This document shows, piece by piece, positions 45,484 to 55,818 of a stretch of 64,000 nt of DNA. The first letter of the stretch is position 1; the number at the start of each line of letters is the position of its first letter. Both the position numbers and the translations under genes were made by a program. Below the pieces are notes generated by a model. The model did not search any database and was not told where the DNA came from. It worked only from the letters and a program-made list of their open reading frames with translations. Source of the DNA: Verrucomicrobiota bacterium (GTDB lineage Bacteria; Verrucomicrobiota; Verrucomicrobiia; Methylacidiphilales; UBA1321); NCBI GenBank assembly GCA_013286145.1, contig JABDGH010000008.1:1-64000 (forward strand), written 5' to 3'.

Positions 45484-48048
45484 ATGGAATCGTCGGCTAA
45501 CTCCACCTCCAACACACGGCCATGGACTTCTCTTTGGATCGTGGCTCTCGTTTCGCTACTCGCGCAACTTTGGATATGCCAATTTTTTTCCTTTGGTGAG
45601 CGGGTGCCGATGTCGATTGACGTTGATCCATCGAATCTCTGGAAAAACGCCTATCATTTTCCGCCTCAAGGCTCGTTCCTTGTTTTGAACTGGCTCGGCG
45701 TTGCGAATCTGCCGCCGCCGTTAAATCCCTTTGCGCTCGCGGCCAATCTGCCGCCCTGGTTATTTTTCACGATTTACACGCCGGTCGTGGCGACGCTGGC
45801 TTTGCTGGCCATGGCGGTTTTCCTGCGTGAACTGGAGTTGCCCCGGCCTGCGGCGCTTTTTGGTGGAGTCATCTATGCGTGGCAGGGTGACATTCTCCCT
45901 TTTGTTTTTCCCGGTCATTACGCCTACATCTCCACGTGGCCTTTTTTCGCGATGGCAGCGTGGGGAGCCTTGCGCGCCCAGCGAACGCGTCACTGGGCCT
46001 ACGCGCTGATCAGCGGGGCAAGTTGCGGTTTGATGGTGGGGTTGCAGCCGGATCGCGGTTCCATCGCGAGTCTGCTCATTGCCATACTGTACGCCGCACC
46101 GATTCTGCGGTGGCCACGCGAATGGCCGATGAATGTGCGGCATCTTGCTCTTTGCGCAGGCGTGGCGTTGCTCGTTGCCCTGGCGGCGTTACTGGCACTT
46201 TTCCAAAGTTATATCGTGGGAGTCAAACTTGGCGGTGAAGGCAATCGCGAAGAGACGTACAAGCTGGTCACGCAATACAGTTACGGGCCGGAAGATACGC
46301 TGACTTACCTCGTGCCCGGCTTGCTCGGCTGGCATAGCAACAACGCGAACGGCCCTTACTGGGGTTCCATTGGCCGCACGGTCGATTGGCCGAAAAGTTC
46401 CACCAGCACACGCAACCTCAATCTCGCCATCAGCACGACCGGGACGCTATCAGCCGTGCTGGCACTGATGGCCACGTGTCTGCTTCTGCCGGGACGTCTG
46501 GTTGGTCCCGATCGAATGACGGATCAGCAACGCTTCTATGGCCGGGTCTTCCTCGTTTTTGGCTTAGTCGCGCTGGTTCTTTCGTGGGGCTGGCATACGC
46601 CGCTTTATCGTCTCCTCTTTGAATTGCCGTTGATGGATAAATGGCGCAACCCGCTCAAATGGCTCGAGTGGACCAATTTTGCGCTGGTTGTTCTAAGTGC
46701 TTATGGTGTGCAGCATCTCATGGTCTCGCTCGAAGCCTCCGTGCCGGAGATCAAGATCATGCGCCGACGCCTGATGTGGTTCATCGGGGGAATGACGGCA
46801 CTTTTTGGAATCAGTCTGATATGCAGCAGTAATTACCTGCTGGGAATCGTGTTGATGGCCAGACTTCAGGCGATGGATTACGAACCCGCTGCCATCGCCA
46901 ATATTTTGAGCACCGTCCACATGTCGCTTCTGGTGGCCCTTGTCCTGACGACCTCGCTCTGGGTTCTTTTAATTGTCTTGTGGCAACCGGAACGATTGCG
47001 GGAATGGACATTGGATAATCCGCTTCTCCATCGTCTTTGGCAAAAAATGCTCACGTCCGAGTATTTGCCGCTGACCCTGGCCCTGGCGCTGTCCGCGCTC
47101 AGCGTGGCGCAATTACAGTGGGTGGCAGGTCAATTCATCGGAGCAGTCCAACTTAATACGTTGACGCAGACCAATCCGCTTTTGGAGGAACTGAAAACGG
47201 AAGGCAACCAGGTTCGGGTAAGCGTGGCGCCCCAGGATCCCGTTCTCAATGTGCTGCTGCAAAATCAATTCAACGCGGAAAATATCTCATGCCTCGATAT
47301 TTCCGCAGCTTCGCGCCTTCCGGATGATCTCCATACTTTTTTGAAACTCTTCGACGATAACCACGCGCGTTTGTGGCTTCTCGCCGGAGTGAAAAATGTC
47401 GTTGTGCCGCAAGAGTTCATGCCCCAGTTGCAACACAACCCCGATATCGCCGCGAATATCGCCCATGCTGATGGTTACACACTGATACCAACGCTTAATA
47501 ATATGCCGAGCCATGCCCTCGTGCAGATGCGCGATTATCTGGCGAAGGCGACTTTTGTGCCCCAGGCGGAAGTGATTTCCACGGACGACGCGCTGCTTAA
47601 ACGGCTTGAAGACCAGGCATGGAATCCACGGGAAACGGTGCTGCTAAAATCGCCCGCACCGGAATCATCGCCCCATCCTTCGTCTAATGGAACAGCTTCT
47701 TCCACGACGGATCAGGTGGAATTGACGACTTATACGGCGCGGGAAATTGAGATCGAGGCGCAATCGACAAAAGGCGGTTATGTCCTGATTAACGATCACT
47801 ACGATCCCGACTGGGAGGTGAAGGTGAACGGCTCTTCTGTTCCCCTCCTTCGCGCCGATTATCTGCTGCGGGCAGTTGCGATCCCGGCGGGCGCATCCAC
47901 GATTACGATGCATTATGTCGCACATTATCACATGGCGAGGCTGAATCTGCCTGTCGAGATGATAAACAATTTTAGCGACGGGACGATGATCGCTGCGTGG
48001 ATGATTGCGGGGGTGGTGTTGTGGAGAAGAAAAAGGCTGACCGCATGA
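45484..48048 (+). CDS. Large YfhO-like polytopic membrane protein
   Basis: 854 aa from the ATG at 45484 (a GTG at 45475 is an alternative start). About twelve helices over the first ~530 residues (TSLWIVALVSLLAQLWICQF and on), then a ~270-residue extracytoplasmic domain ending GGYVLINDHYDPDWEVKVNG and a last helix. The final domain pattern (DWEVKVNG...LLRADYLLRAVAIPAG) is typical of YfhO-like proteins and GT-C glycosyltransferases, thought to glycosylate envelope polymers. Donor and acceptor are unknown. Confidence 0.75.
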   Translation: MESSANSTSNTRPWTSLWIVALVSLLAQLWICQFFSFGERVPMSIDVDPSNLWKNAYHFPPQGSFLVLNWLGVANLPPPLNPFALAANLPPWLFFTIYTPVVATLALLAMAVFLRELELPRPAALFGGVIYAWQGDILPFVFPGHYAYISTWPFFAMAAWGALRAQRTRHWAYALISGASCGLMVGLQPDRGSIASLLIAILYAAPILRWPREWPMNVRHLALCAGVALLVALAALLALFQSYIVGVKLGGEGNREETYKLVTQYSYGPEDTLTYLVPGLLGWHSNNANGPYWGSIGRTVDWPKSSTSTRNLNLAISTTGTLSAVLALMATCLLLPGRLVGPDRMTDQQRFYGRVFLVFGLVALVLSWGWHTPLYRLLFELPLMDKWRNPLKWLEWTNFALVVLSAYGVQHLMVSLEASVPEIKIMRRRLMWFIGGMTALFGISLICSSNYLLGIVLMARLQAMDYEPAAIANILSTVHMSLLVALVLTTSLWVLLIVLWQPERLREWTLDNPLLHRLWQKMLTSEYLPLTLALALSALSVAQLQWVAGQFIGAVQLNTLTQTNPLLEELKTEGNQVRVSVAPQDPVLNVLLQNQFNAENISCLDISAASRLPDDLHTFLKLFDDNHARLWLLAGVKNVVVPQEFMPQLQHNPDIAANIAHADGYTLIPTLNNMPSHALVQMRDYLAKATFVPQAEVISTDDALLKRLEDQAWNPRETVLLKSPAPESSPHPSSNGTASSTTDQVELTTYTAREIEIEAQSTKGGYVLINDHYDPDWEVKVNGSSVPLLRADYLLRAVAIPAGASTITMHYVAHYHMARLNLPVEMINNFSDGTMIAAWMIAGVVLWRRKRLTA

Positions 48049-48072
48049 ATGCTCCTGCGCAAATAATGAAAA

Positions 48073-48627
48073 TTACGATGCGCGAATCGCAGTCACAATC
48101 TCTGCACGGTGATGCTGCCAGAGATGCCGTAATGCTCCCGCAAAATGTTCCGGAACTTTCTCCAACAACGAATCGAGTTCATCGGGCACAATCCAGCGCC
48201 CCTCGGTAATTTCCTCAGGATGAAGTTTAAATGGACCTGAGAGTGGGCCGAGCAGAAAAATCTTGATGAATTCGTGACCAGTCTCGGGTGAAGCGTGGAG
48301 TTTGAACAGAGGGCGCAGGGGCAGAGATTGGTCATGCCAACCGAGTTCCTCGCCCAATTCGCGGCGCGCGGCCGTGACGTAATTCTCCCCCACATCGACG
48401 TGACCGCTGCATGATGAATCCCAACAGCCGGGGAAAGTGTCCTTGCTCAAACTGCGTCGTTGCAGAAACAAATTTCCAGCAGGGTCGTGAACCAGAACGT
48501 GAACGGCGCGATGCAATAGTTTTTTGGCGTGAACTTCGCGCCGGGGTGCCTGTGCGATAACCTGGTCGTTGCTATCGACCACATCGAAAAATTCATCGAC
48601 GCTTACATGAGACGAAATTTGATTCAT
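48073..48627 (-). CDS. Nudix hydrolase (IPP-isomerase-like group)
   Basis: 184 aa from the ATG at 48627 (MNQISSHVSVDEFFDVVDSN); the upstream part of the ORF-track line lies in the toxin gene. The Nudix box GHVDVGENYVTAARRELGEE is complete and fits Gx5Ex7REUxEExGU. The lead FDVVDSNDQVIAQAPRREVH and WDSSCSGHVDVG place it with the YfcD/IDI-like group. These hydrolyse nucleotide-type diphosphates; the exact substrate is unclear. It is 10 bp downstream of the RelE gene. Confidence 0.88.
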   Translation of the reverse strand: MNQISSHVSVDEFFDVVDSNDQVIAQAPRREVHAKKLLHRAVHVLVHDPAGNLFLQRRSLSKDTFPGCWDSSCSGHVDVGENYVTAARRELGEELGWHDQSLPLRPLFKLHASPETGHEFIKIFLLGPLSGPFKLHPEEITEGRWIVPDELDSLLEKVPEHFAGALRHLWQHHRAEIVTAIRAS

Positions 48628-48637
48628 GACAAGAGGG

Positions 48638-48931
48638 TCATCTGCGCGAATCAGGGACTGAGGACAAGCGCAAAAAAGTTTCGTAAATGATGCTGCGACG
48701 TTCAGCGAAGTCACACCGAATCATGCGTGAGCGCCCGGTATAATCGTAACGAAAAATAATCCGATAAGAATCGATGCGCAGGCGGTGATAACCTTCGAGA
48801 CGTCCCTCCAAAGGTTTGATATCACCTTTCTCCTGTTTCAATTTGCGCAGAGCATCCCGAAGTTTGCGGCGCGGTTCCGGGGGACAGGCGCGGATGAATT
48901 CCTGTACCTGCTCGGTGACTTCAATCTTCAT
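48638..48931 (-). CDS. RelE/ParE-family toxin
   Basis: 97 aa. Short alpha/beta RNase/gyrase-toxin fold: MKIEVTEQVQEFIRACPPEP, KLRDALRKLKQEKGDIKPLE and the family core LEGYHRLRIDSYRIIFRYDY. The C-terminus (IIYETFLRLSS) is intact, unlike the remnant at 20556. The ATG overlaps the antitoxin end by 11 bp, as is common in such operons. It probably cleaves mRNA on the ribosome when free. The antitoxin gene is the immediate upstream neighbour. Confidence 0.85.
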   Translation of the reverse strand: MKIEVTEQVQEFIRACPPEPRRKLRDALRKLKQEKGDIKPLEGRLEGYHRLRIDSYRIIFRYDYTGRSRMIRCDFAERRSIIYETFLRLSSVPDSRR

Positions 48932-49169
48932 CGATTACTTCCAATGGATAATAGCGGGTCTTGCCTTGACGCGCATCTTCCAGTGCTTTCATGGCTTTGG
49001 GATTGCCGAGAATTTCCAAGGTCTCGATAATCGCTTCCATCCGTTCCCTTGAGACCACATAGGCGACTGGTTCATCATGCTTGGTGATGGTGATTAATCC
49101 CCCGGTAGATTCACGAACCAAGGTGGGGAGGTTTGCTTGGGCACCAGTAATTGAATACGTAGTCTTCAC
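48921..49169 (-). CDS. YefM/Phd-type antitoxin
   Basis: 82 aa from a GTG. The N-terminal DNA-binding and dimer strand reads TTYSITGAQANLPTLVREST, followed by LITITKHDEPVAYVVSRERM, the classic Phd/YefM core. The C-terminal part (ALEDARQGKTRYYPLEVI) is the toxin-wrapping tail. It overlaps the toxin start. It likely represses its own operon. Confidence 0.86.
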   Translation of the reverse strand: MKTTYSITGAQANLPTLVRESTGGLITITKHDEPVAYVVSRERMEAIIETLEILGNPKAMKALEDARQGKTRYYPLEVIDED

Positions 49170-49270
49170 GCCAAAACTATGTAGGATTTTCGAAGGCCTA
49201 GCAAGAACAGATTATGGCCGCTTTCGACGAGTCAACCCGCACCTGCCTCACTTTTAGAAAGATGCAGTAT

Positions 49271-49417
49271 CTACCAGGAATAGAGGACTGGATTGAGAGG
49301 AGTGTTGATGATTTCGCCGACCTTGGCACCGGGGCGCCAGGTTTCCCAATCAATTTTCTGGTTTTTGTTTTTCGGCTCAATGAGGCGCATGTCTTCGTCC
49401 ATGTAGATGATGGTCAT
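49271..49417 (-). CDS. Possible 48-aa hypothetical protein
   Basis: From the ATG at 49417 the minus frame reads MTIIYMDEDMRLIEPKNKNQ and ends INTPLNPVLYSW. Its composition (charged start, aromatic/Pro-rich end) looks more protein-like than the plus-strand ORF 49214-49513 over the same bases. The latter starts in a non-coding context and has no recognisable domain. The 383-bp gap 49170-49552 between the antitoxin and ligA contains nothing else I can name. Low confidence. Confidence 0.45.
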   Translation of the reverse strand: MTIIYMDEDMRLIEPKNKNQKIDWETWRPGAKVGEIINTPLNPVLYSW

Positions 49418-49519
49418 GACTTCACGTGGGCGGATGAGCTTACCGGAGAAAGACTTCACGAACCTGGCCGAAAGGGTCAAAGAAGAATTGTCGCACTAGG
49501 CGAGATAGGGTGAAATTAA

Positions 49520-51559
<2,040 letters not shown>

Positions 51560-51601
51560 CGCCATTCGTATTATTGGAAAGGTCTTGTTACTTTTTATTC
51601 C

Positions 51602-52282
51602 GTGAAAATTTCAGCACTTTTACTCTGCTTTATCTGCCTGGCTGGATTGTCGTTTATGTTATATGCGGAGGATCCTGGAGCACAGCAGGATGCGGAGGCA
51701 GCGCGCGCAAAACTTCTCAAGGCTGCCGATCAAATCGACATGATCGAAACCCATTCGGAAACGACAAAAACGGCCCTTGATGGCATGAAAGCCGACATTT
51801 CCAAGTTACAAGAGGAAAACGCGACGTTGAAACAGCAACTGGCCGAATTGCAGGCCACCTTCGAAAAGGCGGAAGCTGCCCATGCCAAGGAACAAAAAGT
51901 TCTTTTGGATACCGTGGCCGGAATGGTGGCATCTGGAAAAAACTCATCCACTTCCAAACCACCTGCGAAGAAAAAGGAGGTCTCGACACCGCCGAAAGCT
52001 CCCGATGGCGAAGCCTCTACTGGTACGACGGATACGGGTAATCCCGCCGGGACTACGACTACCACCGACAGCGCGGCTGTTAGCGATACATCGGCTCCCA
52101 AGACACAAAAAGGCTATTATCATATTGTCGAAAGTGGCGAAACATTGACACTTATTTGCTCGGCCTATCGCCAACAAGGTGTCAATGTCACCATTGTTGA
52201 GATTCAAAAAGCGAATGGCCTGACGGACAAAAGTGTTTTAAAAGTGGGTCAGAAGCTATTTATTCCCAAACCTGGAACTTGA
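51602..52282 (+). CDS. Secreted LysM-domain protein
   Basis: 226 aa from a GTG. Signal peptide (ISALLLCFICLAGLSFMLYA). A coiled coil (~40-100, DISKLQEENATLKQQLAEL) and a Ser/Thr/Pro linker lead to a C-terminal LysM domain (~175-222: YYHIVESGETLTLICSAYRQ and LTDKSVLKVGQKLFIPKP). The LysM domain should bind peptidoglycan. Three bases separate its stop from the GYF-like gene, so they are co-transcribed. Confidence 0.87.
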   Translation: MKISALLLCFICLAGLSFMLYAEDPGAQQDAEAARAKLLKAADQIDMIETHSETTKTALDGMKADISKLQEENATLKQQLAELQATFEKAEAAHAKEQKVLLDTVAGMVASGKNSSTSKPPAKKKEVSTPPKAPDGEASTGTTDTGNPAGTTTTTDSAAVSDTSAPKTQKGYYHIVESGETLTLICSAYRQQGVNVTIVEIQKANGLTDKSVLKVGQKLFIPKPGT

Positions 52283-52285
52283 TCT

Positions 52286-52861
52286 ATGAGCAAACTTTTA
52301 CCGGTTGATCCCGAACCGCCCGCGCCCTGGCGGGTCAAGAAAGCTACCGATAATGCCATCTATGGACCTGTGGATGACGATACCCTGAAAGAGTGGGCGA
52401 ATTCCGCGCAGATCTCGCCTCAGGATTTCGTGGATAGTGATGGCGATGAAAAATGGCGTCTTGCGCCTGAGATCGAATTTCTCCAGATGCTCTGGTTTGT
52501 CAAACTGCCGGATGAGGAAGTTTACGGCCCAACCACGGTTGGCACCCTGCATGAATTCGTCGATGAGGGGCTCATCACCGAGAAGACCCTGGCGACGCAC
52601 GTAAAAACGAAACAGTCTCTTCCCATCGGTGCGCTGTTCGCCGCCATGGAATTCGAAGAGAAACGAGCAGCGCGAAGGCCGCCAAAGGAAAGCAAGAAAT
52701 CGACCGCCTCTCTCGCTGTCGATATGGCCAAGGATCAACGTATCCGGCAGTTGGAGGAGGATTTGAGGGAACTTCGTCGTGAGCACGAAACGCTCACGCA
52801 CAAATACCGTCAACTGACACTTCAATTGCAGCAAAGTACCACCTCTAAAAAATCCCATTGA
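52286..52861 (+). CDS. Protein with two GYF-like domains and a C-terminal coiled coil
   Basis: 191 aa. Two tandem repeats of the GYF_2/DUF4339 type: WRVKKATDNAIYGPVDDDTL with EWANSAQISPQDFV, and WFVKLPDEEVYGPTTVGTLH with EFVDEGLITEKTLATH. The end is a coiled coil (QRIRQLEEDLRELRREHETL). No signal peptide, so cytoplasmic or peripheral. GYF_2 folds often bind Pro-rich peptides or membrane proteins. Its function with the LysM partner is unknown. Confidence 0.75.
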   Translation: MSKLLPVDPEPPAPWRVKKATDNAIYGPVDDDTLKEWANSAQISPQDFVDSDGDEKWRLAPEIEFLQMLWFVKLPDEEVYGPTTVGTLHEFVDEGLITEKTLATHVKTKQSLPIGALFAAMEFEEKRAARRPPKESKKSTASLAVDMAKDQRIRQLEEDLRELRREHETLTHKYRQLTLQLQQSTTSKKSH

Positions 52862-52938
52862 CCCTGTCTCTGCGGATAGCGTTGCCCGCAAGGTGTGATT
52901 TGACGTCCTGACTATTTCGATTCTTTTATTACTTTACC

Positions 52939-53988
52939 ATGAGTTCTCCTTCCACCGCCCCCATTCCGGTTACTGTCATCACGGGCTTCCTCGGTGCTGG
53001 CAAAACCACTCTCTTAAATCGTATTTTGACGGAAAATCACGGCAAGCGCATCGCGGTGATCGAAAATGAATTTGGAGAAATTGGCGTGGATCATCAATTG
53101 GTGATCCAGTCCGACGAGGAAATCTTCGAGTTGAACAACGGTTGCATCTGCTGCCGCGTTCGGGGAGATCTCATTCGTATCCTCGCGAAATTACGCCAGC
53201 GACGTGATAAGTTCGACGTCGTACTCATCGAGACGACTGGCCTGGCCGATCCGGGGCCGGTTGCCCAGACGTTTTTTACTGATGAGGAGGTAAAGGAGAG
53301 CTTTGCTCTCGATGGAATCGTGACTGTCGTTGACGCCAGGCATGTTGGACTTCATTTCGATGACACACGCGAGGTGCGCGAACAAATCGGTTTTGCCGAT
53401 GTTATTTTACTCAATAAAACCGACCTTGTTTCGCCTGCCGAACTGGAAAAAATCGAGGCACGTATTCGCAAAATGAATCCGATGGCAAAAGTCCATCGGA
53501 CGGAAAATGCGGCGATCGATTTGAACAAGGTTCTAAACATCGGTGGTTTCGATTTGAAACGCGCGCTCGAACTCGAACCCGATTTTCTCAAGGCCGCCGA
53601 GGATGAACATGAACATCATCATCACGAGCATGACCATGAGCACGAGGGCGAAGATCATCATGAACACGAAGAGGAGCACGATCATCACCACGATGAAGAT
53701 GTCACTTCGGTAGGTATCAGCACGCCCGGCGATCTCGACGAGAAAAAACTTTCCGACTGGCTCGGCACCTTGTTGCGCACCAAGGGCCAGGATATCTTTC
53801 GCATGAAGGGAATTCTTTCGGTCAAGGGACGGGATATGCGTTTTGTTTTTCAGGGCGTTCACATGCTGATGGATGGCCGCCCTGATCGACCCTGGGGCAA
53901 GGAACCGCGGCATAATGCGCTGATCTTCATTGGCCGGAACCTGGATCGCCAGGCACTCAACGAAGGATTCAAATCGTGTCTTGTTTGA
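52939..53988 (+). CDS. COG0523 (CobW/G3E) GTP-binding metallochaperone
   Basis: 349 aa. Walker A in [17 protein letters not shown]; the metal motif [15 protein letters not shown] (CxCC); the switch [11 protein letters not shown]; the base motif [10 protein letters not shown] long His/Asp/Glu-rich loop ([20 protein letters not shown]) lies between the GTPase and the C-terminal CobW domain. Such proteins deliver Zn or another divalent metal to a client enzyme. No Zur-like operator was recognised upstream. The gene is followed by a palindromic repeat and then a WD40 gene. Confidence 0.92.
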   Translation: MSSPSTAPIPVTVITGFLGAGKTTLLNRILTENHGKRIAVIENEFGEIGVDHQLVIQSDEEIFELNNGCICCRVRGDLIRILAKLRQRRDKFDVVLIETTGLADPGPVAQTFFTDEEVKESFALDGIVTVVDARHVGLHFDDTREVREQIGFADVILLNKTDLVSPAELEKIEARIRKMNPMAKVHRTENAAIDLNKVLNIGGFDLKRALELEPDFLKAAEDEHEHHHHEHDHEHEGEDHHEHEEEHDHHHDEDVTSVGISTPGDLDEKKLSDWLGTLLRTKGQDIFRMKGILSVKGRDMRFVFQGVHMLMDGRPDRPWGKEPRHNALIFIGRNLDRQALNEGFKSCLV

Positions 53989-54000
53989 TAATAGAGGATT

Positions 54001-54141
54001 GTCATCCCGAGCTTGTCGAGGGATCAGACACGCTTTCGTTGTCCACCATGTCGGGCGAATACAGAAAGTCAGCTATCAGAGATTTTCCATTTTATTGCTT
54101 GTGCGGATACGTGTCTGATCCCTCGACAAACTCGGGATGAC
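54001..54141. repeat. Long-core palindromic repeat between COG0523 and WD40 genes
   Basis: Arms 54001-54032 and 54110-54141 pair over 32 nt with one mismatch (CTCGACAAACTC instead of CAAGCTC). The core is 77 nt. Arms end in GACACG at the core side, as at 5272-5414. Part of the core (AATACAGAAAGTCAGCTATCA) resembles the core of the first copy, GATACACAAAAGCTGAAAAG. It begins 12 bp after the COG0523 stop. Confidence 0.9.
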
Positions 54142-54171
54142 AGATTTTAGAATTGTGATTTTTAGGGTACC

Positions 54172-55215
54172 ATGAACTCCAGTTCCCAACTGCGTCCCGT
54201 CGCGTTTAGCTGGCATGCCCGGCTCGACGATTTCATCACGGGCGTCGCGTGGTCTCCCAGGGGAGATTATCTTGCTACGGCTTCCGTATCGGGTCAGGTT
54301 GCGATCTACGATGCGGTCAAGGGCCGGACGATTCATCTTTTCGAACGGGCCCACGCGGATGGATGCGATGCGCTCGCGTGGCGTCCCGATGGCGCGGCAC
54401 TGGCTACAGCCGGGCGCGACGGAAAATGGAAACTTTGGAACGCGGAAGAAGGCAAAGTTCTCGTCGAGCATGAAGCCGGGGCGTTATGGGCCGAGCACCT
54501 TGCGTGGAGTCCGCGTACGGTAGGTGAGCGCGGACATCTGCTCGCTCTCAGCGCGGGAACCAAGGTAACGCTCTGGACGGAACCGGGTGAATCCGCAGGT
54601 GAAGCGATGACTTTTCCTAGAACCGTGACGGCTCTTGCCTGGATTTTGGAAGGAAGCACCCTCGCTGTTGCAACCAGCACGAGCGTGAGCCTGCGCAATC
54701 CACTCACGGGTAAGGAGGAGCGTTCCTTTCCGTCACGCGATCCGATTTTGAACATGGCCTTTAGCCCGTCGGGGAAATGGTTGATGACCGGCAATCAGGA
54801 TTGCTCCGTGCACGTCTGGAATACCGACAGCGGTACCGAAATGCACATGCGCGGGTATGCCTCCAAGGTACGACAACTGGTCTGGCATCGCGGCAGTCGA
54901 TGGCTGGCAGCGAGCGGCGGAGATGTCGTGTCGGTGTGGGATTGCTCGGGACGCGGACCGGAAGGCCGTACGCCGACCCTGCTCGAATGGCATCCCGATC
55001 AGATCAGTGCCCTCCATTATCAGCCCGAGGGCGATTGGCTCGCTTCGGGTGCGCGCGATGGCAGCGTCGCCGTTTGGTCGCCCACCCAGCGGCAAAATCT
55101 GATTAGCGGCGCAAAAATCTCAAGCGGCGTCACTCACGTCGCATGGTCACCGGACGGCAAATGGCTGGCAGCAACCGGCGAAGATGGTGAGGTGCAGGTG
55201 CTGTCGGTGGAATAA
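54172..55215 (+). CDS. WD40-repeat beta-propeller protein
   Basis: 347 aa composed of about seven WD40 units: ITGVAWSPRGDYLATASVSG, CDALAWRPDGAALATAGRDG with KLWN, LNMAFSPSGKWLMTGNQDCS with HVWN, SALHYQPEGDWLASGARDGS and THVAWSPDGKWLAATGEDGE. No signal peptide, so cytoplasmic, acting as a protein-interaction platform. It lies just downstream of the COG0523 gene across a palindromic repeat; a functional link is an inference from adjacency. Confidence 0.88.
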   Translation: MNSSSQLRPVAFSWHARLDDFITGVAWSPRGDYLATASVSGQVAIYDAVKGRTIHLFERAHADGCDALAWRPDGAALATAGRDGKWKLWNAEEGKVLVEHEAGALWAEHLAWSPRTVGERGHLLALSAGTKVTLWTEPGESAGEAMTFPRTVTALAWILEGSTLAVATSTSVSLRNPLTGKEERSFPSRDPILNMAFSPSGKWLMTGNQDCSVHVWNTDSGTEMHMRGYASKVRQLVWHRGSRWLAASGGDVVSVWDCSGRGPEGRTPTLLEWHPDQISALHYQPEGDWLASGARDGSVAVWSPTQRQNLISGAKISSGVTHVAWSPDGKWLAATGEDGEVQVLSVE

Positions 55216-55216
55216 T

Positions 55217-55235
55217 CTCTCAATTGTAGTGAGAG
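55217..55235 (+). terminator. Possible weak terminator hairpin after the WD40 gene
   Basis: CTCTCA pairs with TGAGAG around a 7-nt loop starting immediately after the WD40 stop. It is followed by AACATTTAAAG, which is AT-rich but not a clean T-run. Only a modest stem. Confidence 0.3.
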
Positions 55236-55264
55236 AACATTTAAAGAGATAACCTCTGGCTTAG

Positions 55265-55684
55265 TTATTTTTTCAAGTTCTTCGACACCTTAAAAGTAAA
55301 ACCTCCAAAATCAGTCTTGGCTAAAGCGCCGGGAATTTGGTTGGTATAAACGATCAATTCCGCATTTCCATCCAAAGCCTCGAATAAATCCAAACCTATA
55401 TTTATTGAACCATCGGTGGAATGTCCGAGAGAAATATTAATTTCAGCGAGCAGTGTCCCTTGGTTATTTTTGAAATAGAGACGTGCATCCTTGCAATAAT
55501 GAGCCGATGTAGGAGAAATCGTCAGGCGAAAACTCGGATTGTTGCCATTGATTCTCGAAATTACATACCCCCATTTTTGTTGGTCTGCTTTTGACAGACT
55601 CTCGAAATCAGGGAATTGCATTTCTGCGTGCATCGTCTCGGTGAATGCCATGAATAAAAAGCCGACGAGTAACCAGAATTTCAT
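55265..55684 (-). CDS. Hypothetical secreted protein
   Basis: 139 aa. Signal peptide of ~20 residues (FWLLVGFLFMAFTETMHAEM, cleavage after HA). The mature part is a small soluble domain (KWGYVISRINGNNPSFRLTI, DARLYFKNNQGTLLAEINIS) with no family I recognise. It is distinctly AT-richer than the flanking genes, as is the secreted gene at 33332-34036. It converges with the WD40 gene and lies apart from the downstream permease. Confidence 0.6.
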   Translation of the reverse strand: MKFWLLVGFLFMAFTETMHAEMQFPDFESLSKADQQKWGYVISRINGNNPSFRLTISPTSAHYCKDARLYFKNNQGTLLAEINISLGHSTDGSINIGLDLFEALDGNAELIVYTNQIPGALAKTDFGGFTFKVSKNLKK

Positions 55685-55818
55685 ATTTTTTTAAGCCTCC
55701 ACCTATTGAGTCTTCTATTTACGATCAAAACCTAGCTTGTTTCACAATTTTGGCTTCTCAAGCACAAATCCGTCTCGACCAAAGAAGGCGGCAAGGGTAA
55801 GCAAGGCGGAATTAATTT

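Noticed and set aside
49214-49513. 99-aa plus-strand ORF between antitoxin and ligA
   Set aside because: Composition and lack of a start context favour the minus-strand small frame instead.
53600-53700. Dense CATCAT/GAAGAT tract as a possible microsatellite
   Set aside because: It encodes the His/Glu-rich metal-binding loop of the COG0523 protein in frame; coding explains it.
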